Below are positions 1 to 13,000 of a stretch of DNA of 64,000 nt, piece after piece (the first letter of the stretch is position 1; each line of letters opens with the position of its first letter). Made by a program: the position numbers and the translations under genes. Under the pieces are notes generated by a model. The model saw nothing but the letters and a program-made list of their open reading frames with translations, did no database searches and was not told the origin of the DNA. The stretch lies in assembly GCA_004352715.1 (NCBI GenBank), contig SCFE01000045.1, forward strand, positions 1,914,235-1,978,234, given 5' to 3'. Source of the stretch: Hofstenia miamia (taxonomy: Eukaryota > Xenacoelomorpha > Acoela).

Positions 1-2214
1 TTATGTTTAGATTTTTAGACTATGCTGCCATTTTTCAATCAACAAATACTTAAATTGTGTTATAAATGATTTTTGGATGAAATCATAAACCAATTTAAGT
101 GCGTTTGTTTCAAATCCATTAAAAAATTAGGTTAAAATTGTTCAACGCCATCTCGCGGGAAAGAATTCAATTATCTAATTTTTTGTATACTGAAGCTAAC
201 TTCAAGCGCCTTTAATATTATTTAAAGAAATCATGGTTTATGCATATAGATAAACAAAATTTCACTCACTTTTTAAAACATTTTCTTGTATATGAAACAA
301 TGAATAGGCAGTTTATATGTGTACAGCCACATAAATTCGAATTATATGCTTAATATCAGCTCCAGTTTGACTTTCTTACGTAATTCTTCACTCAAACTTT
401 TGCGATTCTGTAACTCGTGATAATGTATTAAAAAAGCAAATATTTATTCTCGACCACTAGTTCTTGCCATTGCAAGGTAAGAACAAATTCATTTAAGAAA
501 TTATAGTCAAGGGGTAAATTGTTGTTACAAATTTTCAAAAATATCATCGAATATATCGATAGGTTTTTCAAGATCCAGTCACACTTACTTTTTAAATGAC
601 ACCATTTGTGATTTCTTATAATTTGAAGAAATTTAATTTGTTAGGTTTTAATATATGCGAATGAAAAAATATAACCTCGAAAGCAGTATCGGAAGAGGTT
701 GAAAAGTGCGTTAGTCAAGTCCGCGAGTGATTGTAATCAAGCATTGGAACAACCATTTCAAACAATTAATTTTGAATTTAACAAAGAACATGCCCTTTTT
801 GGAAACTGCAACAAGTGTGTGAATAATTCGTATTTTGCGGTAAGTGTTTCGCCTGGCTAATAATTGTTCGTCCATTTTCCGAGAAAGTTTAGTTCTTTAC
901 AATAAGTGTCATAGCTTGTCTTGAAAACAGAGTCACATTAATTTAGTCGATTTATGATTCGGTGATTTGTCTGGCACAATGATTGTTTTGTAGAAGTCTT
1001 TGATGAGAATCATTGGAATTGTCGACCAGGTGTACTTTTAATAACACTGAACCTTGACTGCATACCTGGACCTTTATCTGCTTGAATTTTCTTTCATTTT
1101 TATTGAAATTTAGACTTTAATTCATGCGAGGAGTAATTTTTTTCATATAAACGTATTTCTCAATTTTCTTTATACTGCTCTTTATATTGAGCTGTAACTT
1201 CATATTAATAATTTCCCATTAACTATTTTCTTTTTCAGCTAATATTTCATTGAAAACTAATGTGGATTTCTAAATTTAGTAGCAAATAATTATCTGCTGC
1301 TATTTTAGAATTGTTGTACGATCACCTTCAGAGAATCATATCTTGGTATATTTATGTAAATTTAGTGGAAATTTAAAATCTGTTTAAATCTAGAATATAT
1401 AAATGATTTATAAAGAATTAGAAAAAATTAGTAGGGATGGGGACAAGTAAAATATTCATCTTCTTATTTGCTCTCGTGATTAGCTCGGCCTGATTTTATA
1501 TTCACTAATTCAATGTGTCATTGAATCTGATTTACACTTTGAGTTTATGAACAATAAATTGGCTTAACTAACCTGTTAACTTGCCCAAAGCTGACACCAA
1601 GGCAGAGATATAATACTGAATGCTAGTGATGGATTTTAGTATCTGGGACCTAAGCGCGTAGTAACCTACAACATAGCCTAAAGTTGCTCACCGATCAGAT
1701 ATGCACTGTACAACTGCTGCATGCGTTGTAATGCTACTGGCACTGTGTCATCTAAAATTATGTTCAATCTTGTTAGTCCTGTATATTCCTTTCACAAGTC
1801 AACTATGCCTCGTAAATTCAATAAAGTCAAAATGTTTTTTTGTCAAAAACACATTTACAAAGTTTGCTTAGACATGGAAAATACCAATTTTGCAAATATT
1901 AAATATAGATGCCAGGCCATATAGATCGAAATTGCGTTTTTAAATGAAAATTTGGTTAATACGTAAATGTCTATAGTTTTTCGAAACTGTTTGTACTGAT
2001 TTAACCTGTCCTGAGCTCAAGCCTAGAATTGGATGTTTATAATATAAAGCAAGAGACACATTTAGTTTCATTTCAGGCCACATTGTGATCAAGCAACTTG
2101 ATTTGAATGTTAAATTTTTTTGTTTATTGCATTCATATAAATCTGCAAATTTTGATTGTATTATTGAATTATACAAATTTCAGGCAAATTTGAGGCCGAT
2201 TTAACCTTAAACCG
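1..2214. other. non-coding, no gene recognised
   Basis: AT-rich with frequent stops in all frames. The only structure noted is a strong splice-donor-like GCGGTAAGTG at 837-846, which could end a non-coding exon of an upstream-starting transcript. Confidence 0.5.
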
Positions 2215-2420
2215 TCTTCATCCATTTTAATGGGAACATGTTTTAATGCAATGTTGAACATCTCTATTAAAGCGTATTGCTGTGCCTGAACTTGTTGAAA
2301 AGATTAACAATTTTTTTCGAAAATTTTGGATTTTTGAAAAAGATTTGTATTCTCTCCATACCTAATGTTGATGTATTAATATGGTTTTGAGCCCATGGAA
2401 ACAACAATTGCGTTTGAATG
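2215..2420 (+). repeat. dispersed repeat family R, copy 1
   Basis: Shares TTTAATGCAATGTTGAA, AAAGCGTATTGCTGT and ATGGTTTTGAGCCCATGG with the reverse complement of about 19925-20165, and the first part with the reverse complement of about 31600-31790. The copies are clearly diverged. No recognised coding content. Confidence 0.65.
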
Positions 2421-2584
2421 TTTCATTAATGATTTGTGTATTGATTAGATATATGAAAGAGTGAATGAAATCTTTTGTATGAATGAACTTATTCGTGATG
2501 TTTTCAGTGTGGCATAACTAACAATTAAGTTTTAGAATGGTACCTCCTACTCGAGAACACCTGATTATGGACTCCTAAGCGGGT

Positions 2585-2842
2585 CAATTCCACGTCCCAG
2601 TTCAAAAATGTGCTAACTGGGGGATTGTGATTTACAATTGATCCCAGCTTCTATAAACCATTTACTACCAATTCCAGAAAGGTTAAACTGCTTTTCAGTG
2701 TTTCTTCCATGAAAATTCAAATTAGAACTGAAATGTGAAAATTCGGAAATGGTCTAACTCATTGGTTCACGTGATATGACTCGTTTTGGAACTGCCATGC
2801 GATATGTCAGTTAGCCCATTCTTGAACTGGGGAGTCGAATTG
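2585..2842. mobile_element. MITE-like element with 35-bp inverted termini
   Basis: Left arm 2585-2619 (starts CAATTCCACG, contains CCCAGTTCAA, ends GCTAACTG) pairs with right arm 2808-2842 in inverted orientation, 30 of 35 positions matching by hand alignment. The 258-bp unit has no coding capacity. I see no clear target-site duplication. Size, paired termini and lack of an ORF fit a miniature inverted-repeat transposable element, superfamily unknown. Confidence 0.7.
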
Positions 2843-5587
2843 CTGGGGATATTGATTAATAAACGATGGTTATCAAACCTGAATTTTTAGGCACAGAAAG
2901 CACTTGAGAAATGTATTTATGAAATCCATCATAAATATATATTGATGTCGACGACTTTTCTTATTTTAAGGGTAATTAGAAAAAAAATTTTCTAGCGTTA
3001 TTTTTATATTTTGACAGCTTTCAATAAACAATTCTTTCCCTACAAACCTCTTTTTTGGTATGGTTTGAATATATTTGCGTTTCAATTTCCTAATTACCTT
3101 ATGAACTTGTGAAAGATTGATTCTCTTATTTATTTATCGAAGTGTACTGAAGGTTATTTCAACATACAAACACCTTCAATTCGTAATTTGCAAATTCAGT
3201 TCATTTCATTTAAAACTCAAGGAAAATTTCCTACGGTTTCATGTATTCTGATGCCTCATTAAATGTTCAGCACCTTTTGAATCCTCTATATTATTAATTT
3301 TGTCCTCAATAACAGTGACTTATCTAAGAAGGAAGAGCATAGAGACTATCCATGTCTCCAGGATTCCAGTATTTACTGTTTTGGTTAAAAATGACAGTAC
3401 TTTCTGAAAAATTAAAAATTTAAAGGCTAAGATGGTAAATGCATATCAAGGGTCTATTTTTGCAATATTTTGGCAGTTTTTGGAGGTCTTCGCTATCTTA
3501 TGCACGAGAGAAATCCTCCGCATTATCATGAATTAATCACTATAAATATGCTCAACAATCTGTTGAATCAATGTGTAACTATTTCATGAACATGCACCTC
3601 TTTCCAACCATTAATCTTTTGTTACCGTTTGCAAATCCACGTATTTATAAATTTTTTTACATATTTTTCTTTTCTTTAGAAAATATATTAAATACACAAC
3701 TGATTATTTTTTAATATTTACGCTTTCTCTTAACTTTCATAATAAGCAGGCATGAATGGTTTATTTTAATCATATTAATGCCTGTTTTCTCTAGCCTTCA
3801 TTCAATTTATATAAAAAATTATGCAAAACTCTATTTATATTACTAGTTTGCAGATGGCCCCAAAGTACTCTTGATGTAATCAAGTTCAATTAGGTCATCA
3901 CTTCCAATTTCTCACTTTTATGCCATCATTGCGACCAAATTAGGCGGAAGTCTATCAAAAAATTAAGCTTTTACATTTGGGCTTGAGAAATGTAGATTGG
4001 TGACTACGACAATTAGATTTTTGTTTCAAATAATTAGGCCAAATTATATTTTAATTTATGCCAGTCTTTGTTACTGAAACTTTGATCTCGCTTCCAAAGT
4101 TTAACTGCATTGTCTGGTCTTCATTTCATTAAAAGAAGAAGTTTCAATTTCCTTTCTTCTGTCCAAATTGGTTTCTCACAGAGACGAGTTGTTGACGTCC
4201 ACTCCGATTGGCTAAATGGTAAATTAAGAAATTGATAAATTTTGAAATTAATTACCATCTTGGCAGCCATCCCTCAATCTACGTTATTTCCATCTATAAT
4301 TCATTTGTTGTTAGGGAAGTAAGTATTAGAAAATATTAGCTATGTCCAGCCGAAGCTTGGAACCGGCTGTATTCTTCCCTACTGGAAGAGCAACTGGATT
4401 GCTAACATAATTTTAAGTCGTTGCAGGTATAATGATACCTTTTTCGTATTTTAATTTCGTTTTGTTACTTGCCTCTTCCGCTAAAATAATGAATTTCGAT
4501 AATTTTGAGAAAAGTTGTATCTTTGACGTTTAAATGGGCAGGTGGCAACGTTTAATCTCCGCCGATGGCAAATAGTCTTATTCAGTGTCTAGCTGGCACG
4601 TAGCTACGGGTATTCAAATGTGGCTGGGGCGCAGACCTTGCCTCTTCAAAGAATGCAAACATGTAGGCATATGCATAACTTTGTTTTAATGATACACAAT
4701 AGTATAGTAATTGTTATTATATTATTATATGGTTAATACTAAATTTAGCAGAACCTTGTGCTCTACGACTTCCAAAAATAAGTTCGGATTCGGTTTTTTC
4801 ACACCTCAAAATCGCATTTTCGGTTTAAGTTTTTCACCTACATGTCTGGTGTCCAGTATAAAATTTTACATTTATCTAAGCATTAGGCTAGTAGGTTACC
4901 TTAGAACTTGAAAGGAATACTTACAGAGTTTCTGAACTGTATGTGAATTGATAGAACAGTTAAATATAAACGGTTTACAACAGCGGTTTCCTTGCTCCTC
5001 ATTTAGAAGCGAAAGCGGATCAAAAATGATATAGGGAAATCAGTAACAAGCGACGGTTTAAATGTCCCGCTTAATCAACAATCTGAAGGCGTAAGAAAAC
5101 AATTGTGTTTAGTCAAATTTTAAGACGAATGTATTTAGACGTGTTATTAATTTCTTAATTCAAAATAAATAGTTATAAACTGCAGGAAAAAACCATATAT
5201 TCATTGTATATTGCTAGTTTTATGAAATCAAAAATCGCAAAATTGATCAATATTTTAAAAAGGAATCGAATCAAATACATTGCAATTAAGATTGATTAGT
5301 AGGAATGCTCATGATGAAGTCAATAGGAGACGCGTCATTTTATGAAGAGCATCTACCATTGACTCCACAATGTTGATCCTGTATAATGAAAGCGTTGATG
5401 ATTAATTAAATATTCATCATAATTTAAATTTCTGTTATAATTTTCGAACATTGTGCTATTTTTTTTAACGATATTTTGAGGGTACATCAGTATTTTTGCC
5501 GTTTTTTAGCAATGTAGACCTATGTAGATATTCTTCTATTCTATTGTAGTGAACGTGAAAATTATAAACACAAATGTCATACGCACT
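2843..5587. other. non-coding, nothing recognised
   Basis: AT-rich sequence without long frames, paired repeats or RNA genes that I can see. Confidence 0.5.
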
Positions 5588-5671
5588 ATAAGCGAAAGAA
5601 CATAAGCGCAAGCGGTGATAAGCGAAAATTTAATAAGCGAAAGCGACAATAAGCGAAAATTTATTAAGCGA
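5588..5671. repeat. 15-16-bp phased TAAGCG minisatellite
   Basis: TAAGCG occurs six times, starting at 5589, 5603, 5619, 5634, 5650 and 5665 (spacings 14, 16, 15, 16, 15), usually followed by AAA. The unit is approximately ATAAGCGAAAATTTA. Confidence 0.75.
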
Positions 5672-5806
5672 TCAATTCGCTGATGCGTATTTTAGCTATA
5701 GCTGATGTAATTATTAAAGAGTTAATCAATTTATCTTCAAAATATTAAGTCTTTATTTTCTACATGCTCAAATATATAATTATTTGCTCAAATGTTTGCC
5801 ATGAAC

Positions 5807-5904
5807 TATTCGATCGGTGTATGGTTTTGGTTATTTAGCGATTAATGTCTTTTATTTATTCGATCGGTGTATGGTTTTGGTTATTTAGCGATTAATGTAT
5901 TTTA
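5807..5904. repeat. 50-bp tandem duplication
   Basis: TATTCGATCGGTGTATGG...ATTAATGT occurs at 5807 and again at 5857, almost identical apart from one base near the end. Confidence 0.85.
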
Positions 5905-7030
5905 GGTACTTGAGACCAACTTAACAAAATCATGAGAATGATGTCGTTGTGTCATTATCGTTGCATACAACATACTGTTTTAAACAATTAGACCATGGCC
6001 ATCAGGGTACAGGGAGAATATTCGGTTAGTCTCCTTGCATCCGAGATTTATAGTTCTTATACAGAAAAAATTGCTTGTATATATGTATTAGTAGTATTAA
6101 TATGTTTTCAACAGTTAGAAACACCTCTCTGGACAGGCTTCCAACAACCTCTTAAAGAAATTTCAGAATCACTGTGTCTTAATGCTTGCCAAGTTATTGC
6201 ACCGCCTAGTTTTATTACCGAAACTCTAGGCAGTTTACACAGCTCGTCAATTAATTGGTTAACCGCTACATGCCTAGTAAGCATTATAATAATAAGCGGA
6301 AGCATTTGTTTGCATAATTTGAATGATATTTGCGTGCTGCGTGCAATTTTTTTCAATTTTTTCCATCCAGGCAGCTAGTTGTTCAAATTTCTTTTTGGGA
6401 AAGTTTTTTGTTGGAAATGAGTTTTTGTTGAATAGTTTCGAGGGAGGATTTCGGAATTGGATTATTGCATGGGTTTTACTAATGAGTTTTTATAGTGATT
6501 TCTGTTGACAGTGTCTCTCATCCAGTACAATGTCTACTCGGGGGAATTTTGACATTCTCGAATAAATGCACAACTTAATTTATTCTACCACGCGGTAGTC
6601 TGCGTCAAACTTTGATGTTTTCAGTTTTCTTTGTTCAGATCATAGCTCGTCTATAATTTGTTTTTTTCATAATTCACCACATTTTGTGAAGCTATTGTGG
6701 AAACGTTGTCAAATATCAGCAAAGAAAATGATAGCTTTGCAAAGTACATGCGTTCTTAAAATGCTGTTGAAAACGTGTGTACTATGGAAATCCTTTGCTG
6801 AGATCTAATTGGCTCATTCTCCACCAATCGTTTTGTTTAAATTTTACTGGGATCGCTTCATAGCAAACGATCGTAGACAAGTGATTTTCCAGTGTAATAG
6901 CAGGTAAAAAAATTTTGCCTAGTTAGATTGGCTGCGCAAAATCTTTGGCGGAAAATTAGAGCGCAAGAATTTCGATTGTATGAAATATAATCGTCGCTAA
7001 ACAAATTGTATTGATATTGTTAATATATAG

Positions 7031-7232
7031 TACTGGAAATATGTATTCGACCACCTTGCTATTTTGAATAAATAATGAACATTCATTGGATAGAGTGTGA
7101 CTAAGATTATAACTAAGTGTTACTTTGATTGAGAAAGGAAAATCTGTATGTCTAATACCATAAAATATGTAAAATAATTAATTTTTAATCAAAATTATAA
7201 AACTTGTATTGGAAAAATGTATTCGGCCACCT
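7031..7232. repeat. Tc1 terminal direct repeats (IR/DR-like end)
   Basis: Two similar motifs in the same orientation, TACTGGAAATATGTATTCGA at 7031 and TATTGGAAAAATGTATTCGG at 7207, each followed by CCACCT, flank the 3' side of the transposase pseudogene. Paired direct repeats about 170 bp apart in one terminus is the IR/DR organisation of some Tc1-like elements. I could not find the matching inverted pair beyond 8320, so the other end may be lost. Confidence 0.5.
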
Positions 7233-7338
7233 GAAAAATTTTTAACAAAGGAGCAAATCCGAAAGAAGTAAATTCAAAATAAGATACATAAATTAATAAT
7301 TGATCCAATACAAGCACTTAGCAACAAAATTGTCTTTT

Positions 7339-8320
7339 CTAATAGTGTGTAGGGTGTCCCGTTGAGCGATTAACAGCTTCAAGGCGATCAGGGCTTGAAG
7401 GAAAAAGTCTATAAATAAAGCTGTTGGGGATTGCATAAAATTCTTTCTTTATTGCGGTTCACAGCTCGTCTTCAGTATGACTGTCCAATTCGATATTTGA
7501 CCTCTTTCTACATATTTTCGATAATGTTGAAGTCTGGAGATTGACCAGGCCAGTCAGCAAGGATAGCAACCCCATTTTTGTGGAAGAAGTTTTTCGTTTC
7601 TTATGAGGTATGACGTGGAGCACCATCTTACCAATATATTGAATCACTTGTAAGGAGTGGCAAGAGTTCCTTTTCTAGAATCGGAGCATATTGAGAGGTT
7701 CGGAGAATGACAGTGATGTGAACAATCTGCGAAAGCCACACTTCCATATTGCACCCCATACAATTACAGACTTCCCACCATACTTCATTGTCTCTTTTTC
7801 ACCATTCCTTTTGATAAGTATAGCTCAAATCTTGACTCATCTGAAAATATAACATTAGACCAATGCTCAGATGAATTGTCTCTCACTAAATTGCCCCACC
7901 TCAGCCGGCGTAATCTTTGCTTTGAGGGTAAGAATGGCTTTCTGGGTGCCACAAAAGTCCCAATTGCGTACTTCTTCAGAATGCTTCGCACAGTTCTTGC
8001 TATGAGGAGATGACAATCAGCTCATTCCTTCGAAGTTCCTCTGAAGTCGTCCTGGGATTTCGTTTTGAAAGGGACCCAAAAGCTGATTGAGAGGTTTTGG
8101 AGGTCTTATTTGGTGTTCCGGACTTTGGCTTGGGGGCAATGATGCTTTCAGAAGTGAAACGTCTGATGATATCCCCGACAGTATTTCGAGGCCGCTCTAC
8201 AAGTTTGGCTATATTACGTTGACTCATCCCTTCCAAATGTTTGGAGATAATCAACTCGCGGTTGCCAAGAGGTACGTATCCAGTCATCATATATGGGGAA
8301 GAAAGACTGTTATTAGACAT
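7339..8320 (-). pseudogene. Tc1-like transposase, degenerate
   Basis: Read on the minus strand from ATG at 8320 to a stop at 7339 (about 327 codons; Tc1 transposases are about 340 aa). The N-terminus has a helix-turn-helix (GMSQRNIAKLVERPRNTV) and a linker with KPKSGTPNKTSK. The middle has the first catalytic Asp in NVIFSDESRF. Downstream, across a frame change, come DGAPRHTS (second Asp) and SPDFNIIENM (catalytic Glu). It ends AVNRSTGHPTHY, the usual Tc1 C-terminal pattern. Stops (near 8000, near 7627 and within the ENM-KEV segment) and at least two frameshifts disrupt it, so it cannot make an active enzyme. These transposases cut and paste DNA at TA sites. Confidence 0.9.
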
Positions 8321-9772
8321 TTTTAATATTAATAGACTGAAAAAAGGTGAACCAATGAAATTATTCACAGATTCTCTGATTTGGTGCACATAGGAATTTA
8401 GGTTATATATAAGATTTACATCTAGACATTGGTGATCGCATTGCTGTCTTCGTTTATGTGGAATGTGTTATTTTGATACAATTTCATTTGTTGTTTTTTA
8501 TATTTGAATAGAAATATCAACAGCCCAAATTTTTTACTACATTTAGAGTACATTATACATTATCGGATTTCCTGTAGTAAGTGGTAGTGGGATCATTGAT
8601 TTTCGAATTATAATCGTTAATAAATCAATAGTTACGTTACGGCATGTCTTTATAGCATATTGAATTGCTTGGAAAGTTAACCAATTAATAAACGAATTTA
8701 AACAAATCATTTGAAATGGTATTTACTGCGTTTATATGCAATTGGCACATCACTTCTTTATCTCATGATTAGAATTTTTATTTGGGAATACCACAAGGTT
8801 TTCAAGAGTATGCCAGATATTGCGATAAAAAAAGCTCCAGTTTATTTTATTTTAAAAAATAGATTATAGTCGTCATATAAGAAATTCAATGAGTTAAAAT
8901 TTTGGATTTCGAATAATTTTTATTTTTTTTTATATGATGGAGAGTTTGTACAAAAATGGCTCTTCCACCTAAGGAATATTACATTGTTTATACTTATGCC
9001 GGCCCTGGTAATAAAAGAAGTTTGAGATGTGATATTATTGAGATGATCACAGGTATTAAATCTGTTATATTATTGGTTACTAATGAGCCGTTTTCTTCAA
9101 AATCACTATTCAATTGTAATGATGTAAAACCTTCAAGAAGTCCGATGCTTGTTAGTTTTTTATCGAATCTCTTCATGTTTTCTAGTGTGTCCCATTATGC
9201 ATTCTTACAAATACTTTCATTGGTAGAAAATTTAAAACATTCAATAATGCTTATTTTCACGCGAATCCTAAGTAGATAGTTTATAAATAAAGTTTGAAAT
9301 CAGTTAGTGCTCGCAATGTGATAGTCGTGTATCATCATTATATTTGAAACTAAATTTGTGATATTATACAGTATAGACAACTTTCATTAAAACAGTAGCG
9401 CTGCAAATGTATGCCAACAAACCTTTCAGTAAAATTGCAGCGCCGATAAGATGGCTGCATCTAAATTTGAGATCTGCTTTAATCGCTCTAAACTCAATTC
9501 TCTTGAATTTTGTTACTTGTCCGGAATGCTGCATATTCCTCAGTAGCTTGAATATTCCAGAAAGAAAAATGGTATGATCTCACCATTTTCTTTAGAAGAT
9601 ATTTTTTCCATTTTGATTAGGAGATTTTCCAATTGTGTTGAAAATTAATGAGTAAAAATTTCAGTTTACATGGTGGTGGGTAGAAAAGTGGAAAATGTGT
9701 CAAACTATTTATTTTTACAAAGAATAACTTTTACAAAGCGTTTTAAAGGCATATTGTGTATTACACTCATGT

Positions 9773-10020
9773 GTGCTCAAAATGCCGTCCGTGCACTTCA
9801 TAGCAGCGCCTTAATCTAAAAAGCCGAGCATGTTTAGCATTTTAAAGAGTAACTTGTGAGATATTGTTCCCATCATTACTCAAGTTCATTTTCAAATCAT
9901 CAATAGAGTTTATGTCACGTTGACAGTTCTGAAGTTCTGTTAATAACAAGCTCTAAACGCAATAATCCATGAAATTTAAGTCTGGACTTCTGGGGGCCAA
10001 TCTTCTGGTTTAATGAAATC
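9773..10020 (-). pseudogene. IS630/mariner-type transposase C-terminal fragment
   Basis: Minus-strand translation gives PDFIKPEDWPPRSPDLNFMD, the signature around the third catalytic residue, followed by INSIDDLKMNLSNDG and RLFRLRRCYEVHGRHFEH, the family C-terminus. Two in-frame stops interrupt it (after DYCV and after SQVTL). No upstream catalytic region was found next to it. It is unlike the 7.3-8.3 kb Tc1 copy, so it represents a separate lineage. Confidence 0.8.
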
Positions 10021-13000
10021 AGGAGTAGATTACTGAAGAAATCGAACGGAAGCCGTTGCTGTGTGAATTATAATATAATTTTTCATGGGCCATACCTTCG
10101 ATATAGCAATAGATTTAATGTATTCATTTACATGTGTTTAACCTGATACTGTATAAGTTTTCATATTATGACTAGGCTACGAAGAGTTTTCAGAATGTAC
10201 TATATGTTTTTATCTGTATCTATGACCTAATACGTGGTGGAGTTGAGTTGGGTGAACTTTTTAAGATGAGCAGATAGGTCGCATCAATTCTATTGACTCG
10301 TTTACAACCCTGCTTTAAAATGGGGACTTTGTTTTTTAAATTTTACAGTTGTGTATTTATTTATTATAATTGCTATATTTATTTTTAATGGTTTCCTAAA
10401 TTATCGAGAAAAGCATTTCGCATTCCTTAATTTCAGTTTTGCCATGACGGCTTTAGTGAATATTTTATTTTAAGAAGGTTCAAAGCCGTTTATTCTTTGA
10501 TATCAATGTTCACGCCCTGGTAGTTTTCTCTGGTAAGTATTAAATGTTACTTGGTGCTTTGTAGGAATATCGCTGGGTTCGCCTTTATAATAAGTATTAA
10601 TTACAGATGTCGATTGTTCGTGTTTCTAATGCATCCGATATTATTTTTTTGGGAAATTTAATTCCCACCCAGTTCTATCTAGTATTCATTCAGTTAGTAA
10701 TATGATTATGGTATAAAAAATTTATATATGTAATAACATTGTCATGTATAGAAAGGTTTCTGAGTTCTTCTCTGGTACACTTCTGTTAAATGTCATAGTA
10801 TTTACCATGTAAGAACCGAAACATGACGTCGTGGCCTTAGGTGACAGGCGAGGTAGTTTTTCGAAGACTTTATGGGAAGCGGAAAAGGCAAGGCATTTTA
10901 TTGGTATAAGTGTTTAAATTTTAATAGACTTAACTGGTACATACAATTTCTAATTGGAAATAATATTTGATATGCGACTCTAATGTTTTGAGAGTAGGGT
11001 TCAGGCATGGAGGGGCGGTTAATAGACCATGACTAACAGCTCCTTCATTTGATTCAGTATTGTTTCTTATTCATCAGTTTTATTTTAGACTATTTTTTTA
11101 TAATTTGTGAAGGTTTTACATGATTATTATAATGTGGGAAATTATTATTTTTTGATTTAGAAAATTTACATTTTGACCACAGCAATTTACCAAAAGCTTA
11201 AGAAATTGTGACCTTATTTTGACCTACTGATAAAATTAAAACGAATTCAAACTGAGTATGTACTGGTTAAAGCGTATTATAAGTCCTGTTTACATGCAAC
11301 AACATGTAATAGTTAGGATTTTAACAGAAAAAAAAACTTTTTGGAGTTGTGAAAAACGTGGCTTTTTAGAACATCTAGTTTGATTTTAATTCAAATTTCG
11401 ATAAGCAATTTCACAAAAATATAGACGTTTACTAAAGAACTAGTCAATGTTAACCTTATTTTGAACCAAAAATGAAATTTTGACATAACAGAATATTTTA
11501 GATTTTATGAACTATACTAAAAAAATGCAAATTTTCCGTTTTTCATGTCTAAAAAAATTTTGAAATAAATTCAGTTGACCTGTGACACTCAAAGAGTACA
11601 CATCAAGTGATCTTTACTTAGTGAATTACAGTGCAAAAAAAATTTGAAAAATTAACATTTTAGGCAATTCAGTTGATGTTTTGCAGTAAAAAATTTTCGA
11701 TGAACATCATTTTGATTTCATTTAACAGGTTGTATTGTATGACTCCTAAAGTGAGGACATGTAAGGAGAAAAATCCTCTCTAGCTTCCAGCTCGTCATAG
11801 CATGGCTAAAAATGTTTACCAATGCTAATTCCATGCATTCCATGCCGAACTAAGGATGAAAATGTTCTTTATCCAATGGTGTTTTCAGATCTTATTTATC
11901 TATACAGTTTGGTTCAGAAGTAACACAACCATTTTCAACGAATTTATTTAGCAGTAGTTGTGTTAATTCTGAACCACCTTGAATATTAATACGATAGCGT
12001 GTATGTTATTTTGTGTGTTACATTTACACGCAGGGTTATCCTCCCAAATAATTAACAAGGAGGTCTCTAAATTTGAACACTGTAGATCTATGTTATATTT
12101 TGATCAATTTGAATTTCTCAACAAATAAAATTCAACACCCCACATTGTAATAAAACATTAACAAAGGGGCTGGGTCCCTAATCGAATTAACATGGTGGTC
12201 TGAACCCTCCCTCCTCTGAACACCCCCACCACTACATACCTGCTTACAAGTGTTATGTTTTAAACGCTTATATCTCCGTATCCGTACCTATTTGGCCAAT
12301 TTCGTTGAAATTTACGCCATCCGATTGGAAATTTCTTTAAGATTTGTTTGACATTTAATTAATTATGATTAAGCCACAGAGTTGACGGGTAACATGCGAA
12401 AAGTTGGAGTGGGTAAAAGCGTCAATCTCAAACATTAGAGCGTTATTCAAAGGCTTATATCTCTGTAACTAGAAAAACTATTGAAAATATCCTTTCGTAT
12501 AATTTACTCGGGTTCCACTAGTCTTTTATATTTAGCAACTTATAAGCTTCTTACTCATAGTTTCTTATTTACTAATTAGACACAAAAGTTTAATGTATCA
12601 TTCCTTATTTTTACACCGTTTTCTGCAATTGAAAGTTTGCTTAATTCGAATCTGAAAACTTGCAAAGTGCAATACAAGTGTTCTTTAAACAGAATAACAT
12701 TCATTTTTTTCACTTTTAAGTAAGTACTTCCAAAAGCGTACTTTTAACTAGTTTACAATACTTACAGCTTGAAATATTACACTTTTATGTTATTTCAAAA
12801 CATTTCTTGCTTAATATGTGCAGCTATAGCAATTCTTGCTAAGCACTGATGTGTGTAGGAAAAGTACCAAGTAACAAAGAAAATAACACTGTGATCCATT
12901 ATTCAAGTCTTCTCCATTTATTATAATATTTGACAGACAAAAATGCATATAACCAAATAGTATTCATTCAATACCCCAAGGAATTGAGCTGAACTTCGAT

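Noticed and set aside
5995-6378. 127-codon open frame (+), with an 82-codon frame opposite
   Set aside because: No recognisable domain on either strand, no splice or neighbour support. One or two frames of this length are expected by chance in 64 kb even at high AT.
8956-9279. 107-codon open frame (+) starting MALPPKEYYIVY
   Set aside because: Matches no family I know. A 60-codon frame is also open on the opposite strand and neither has supporting context.
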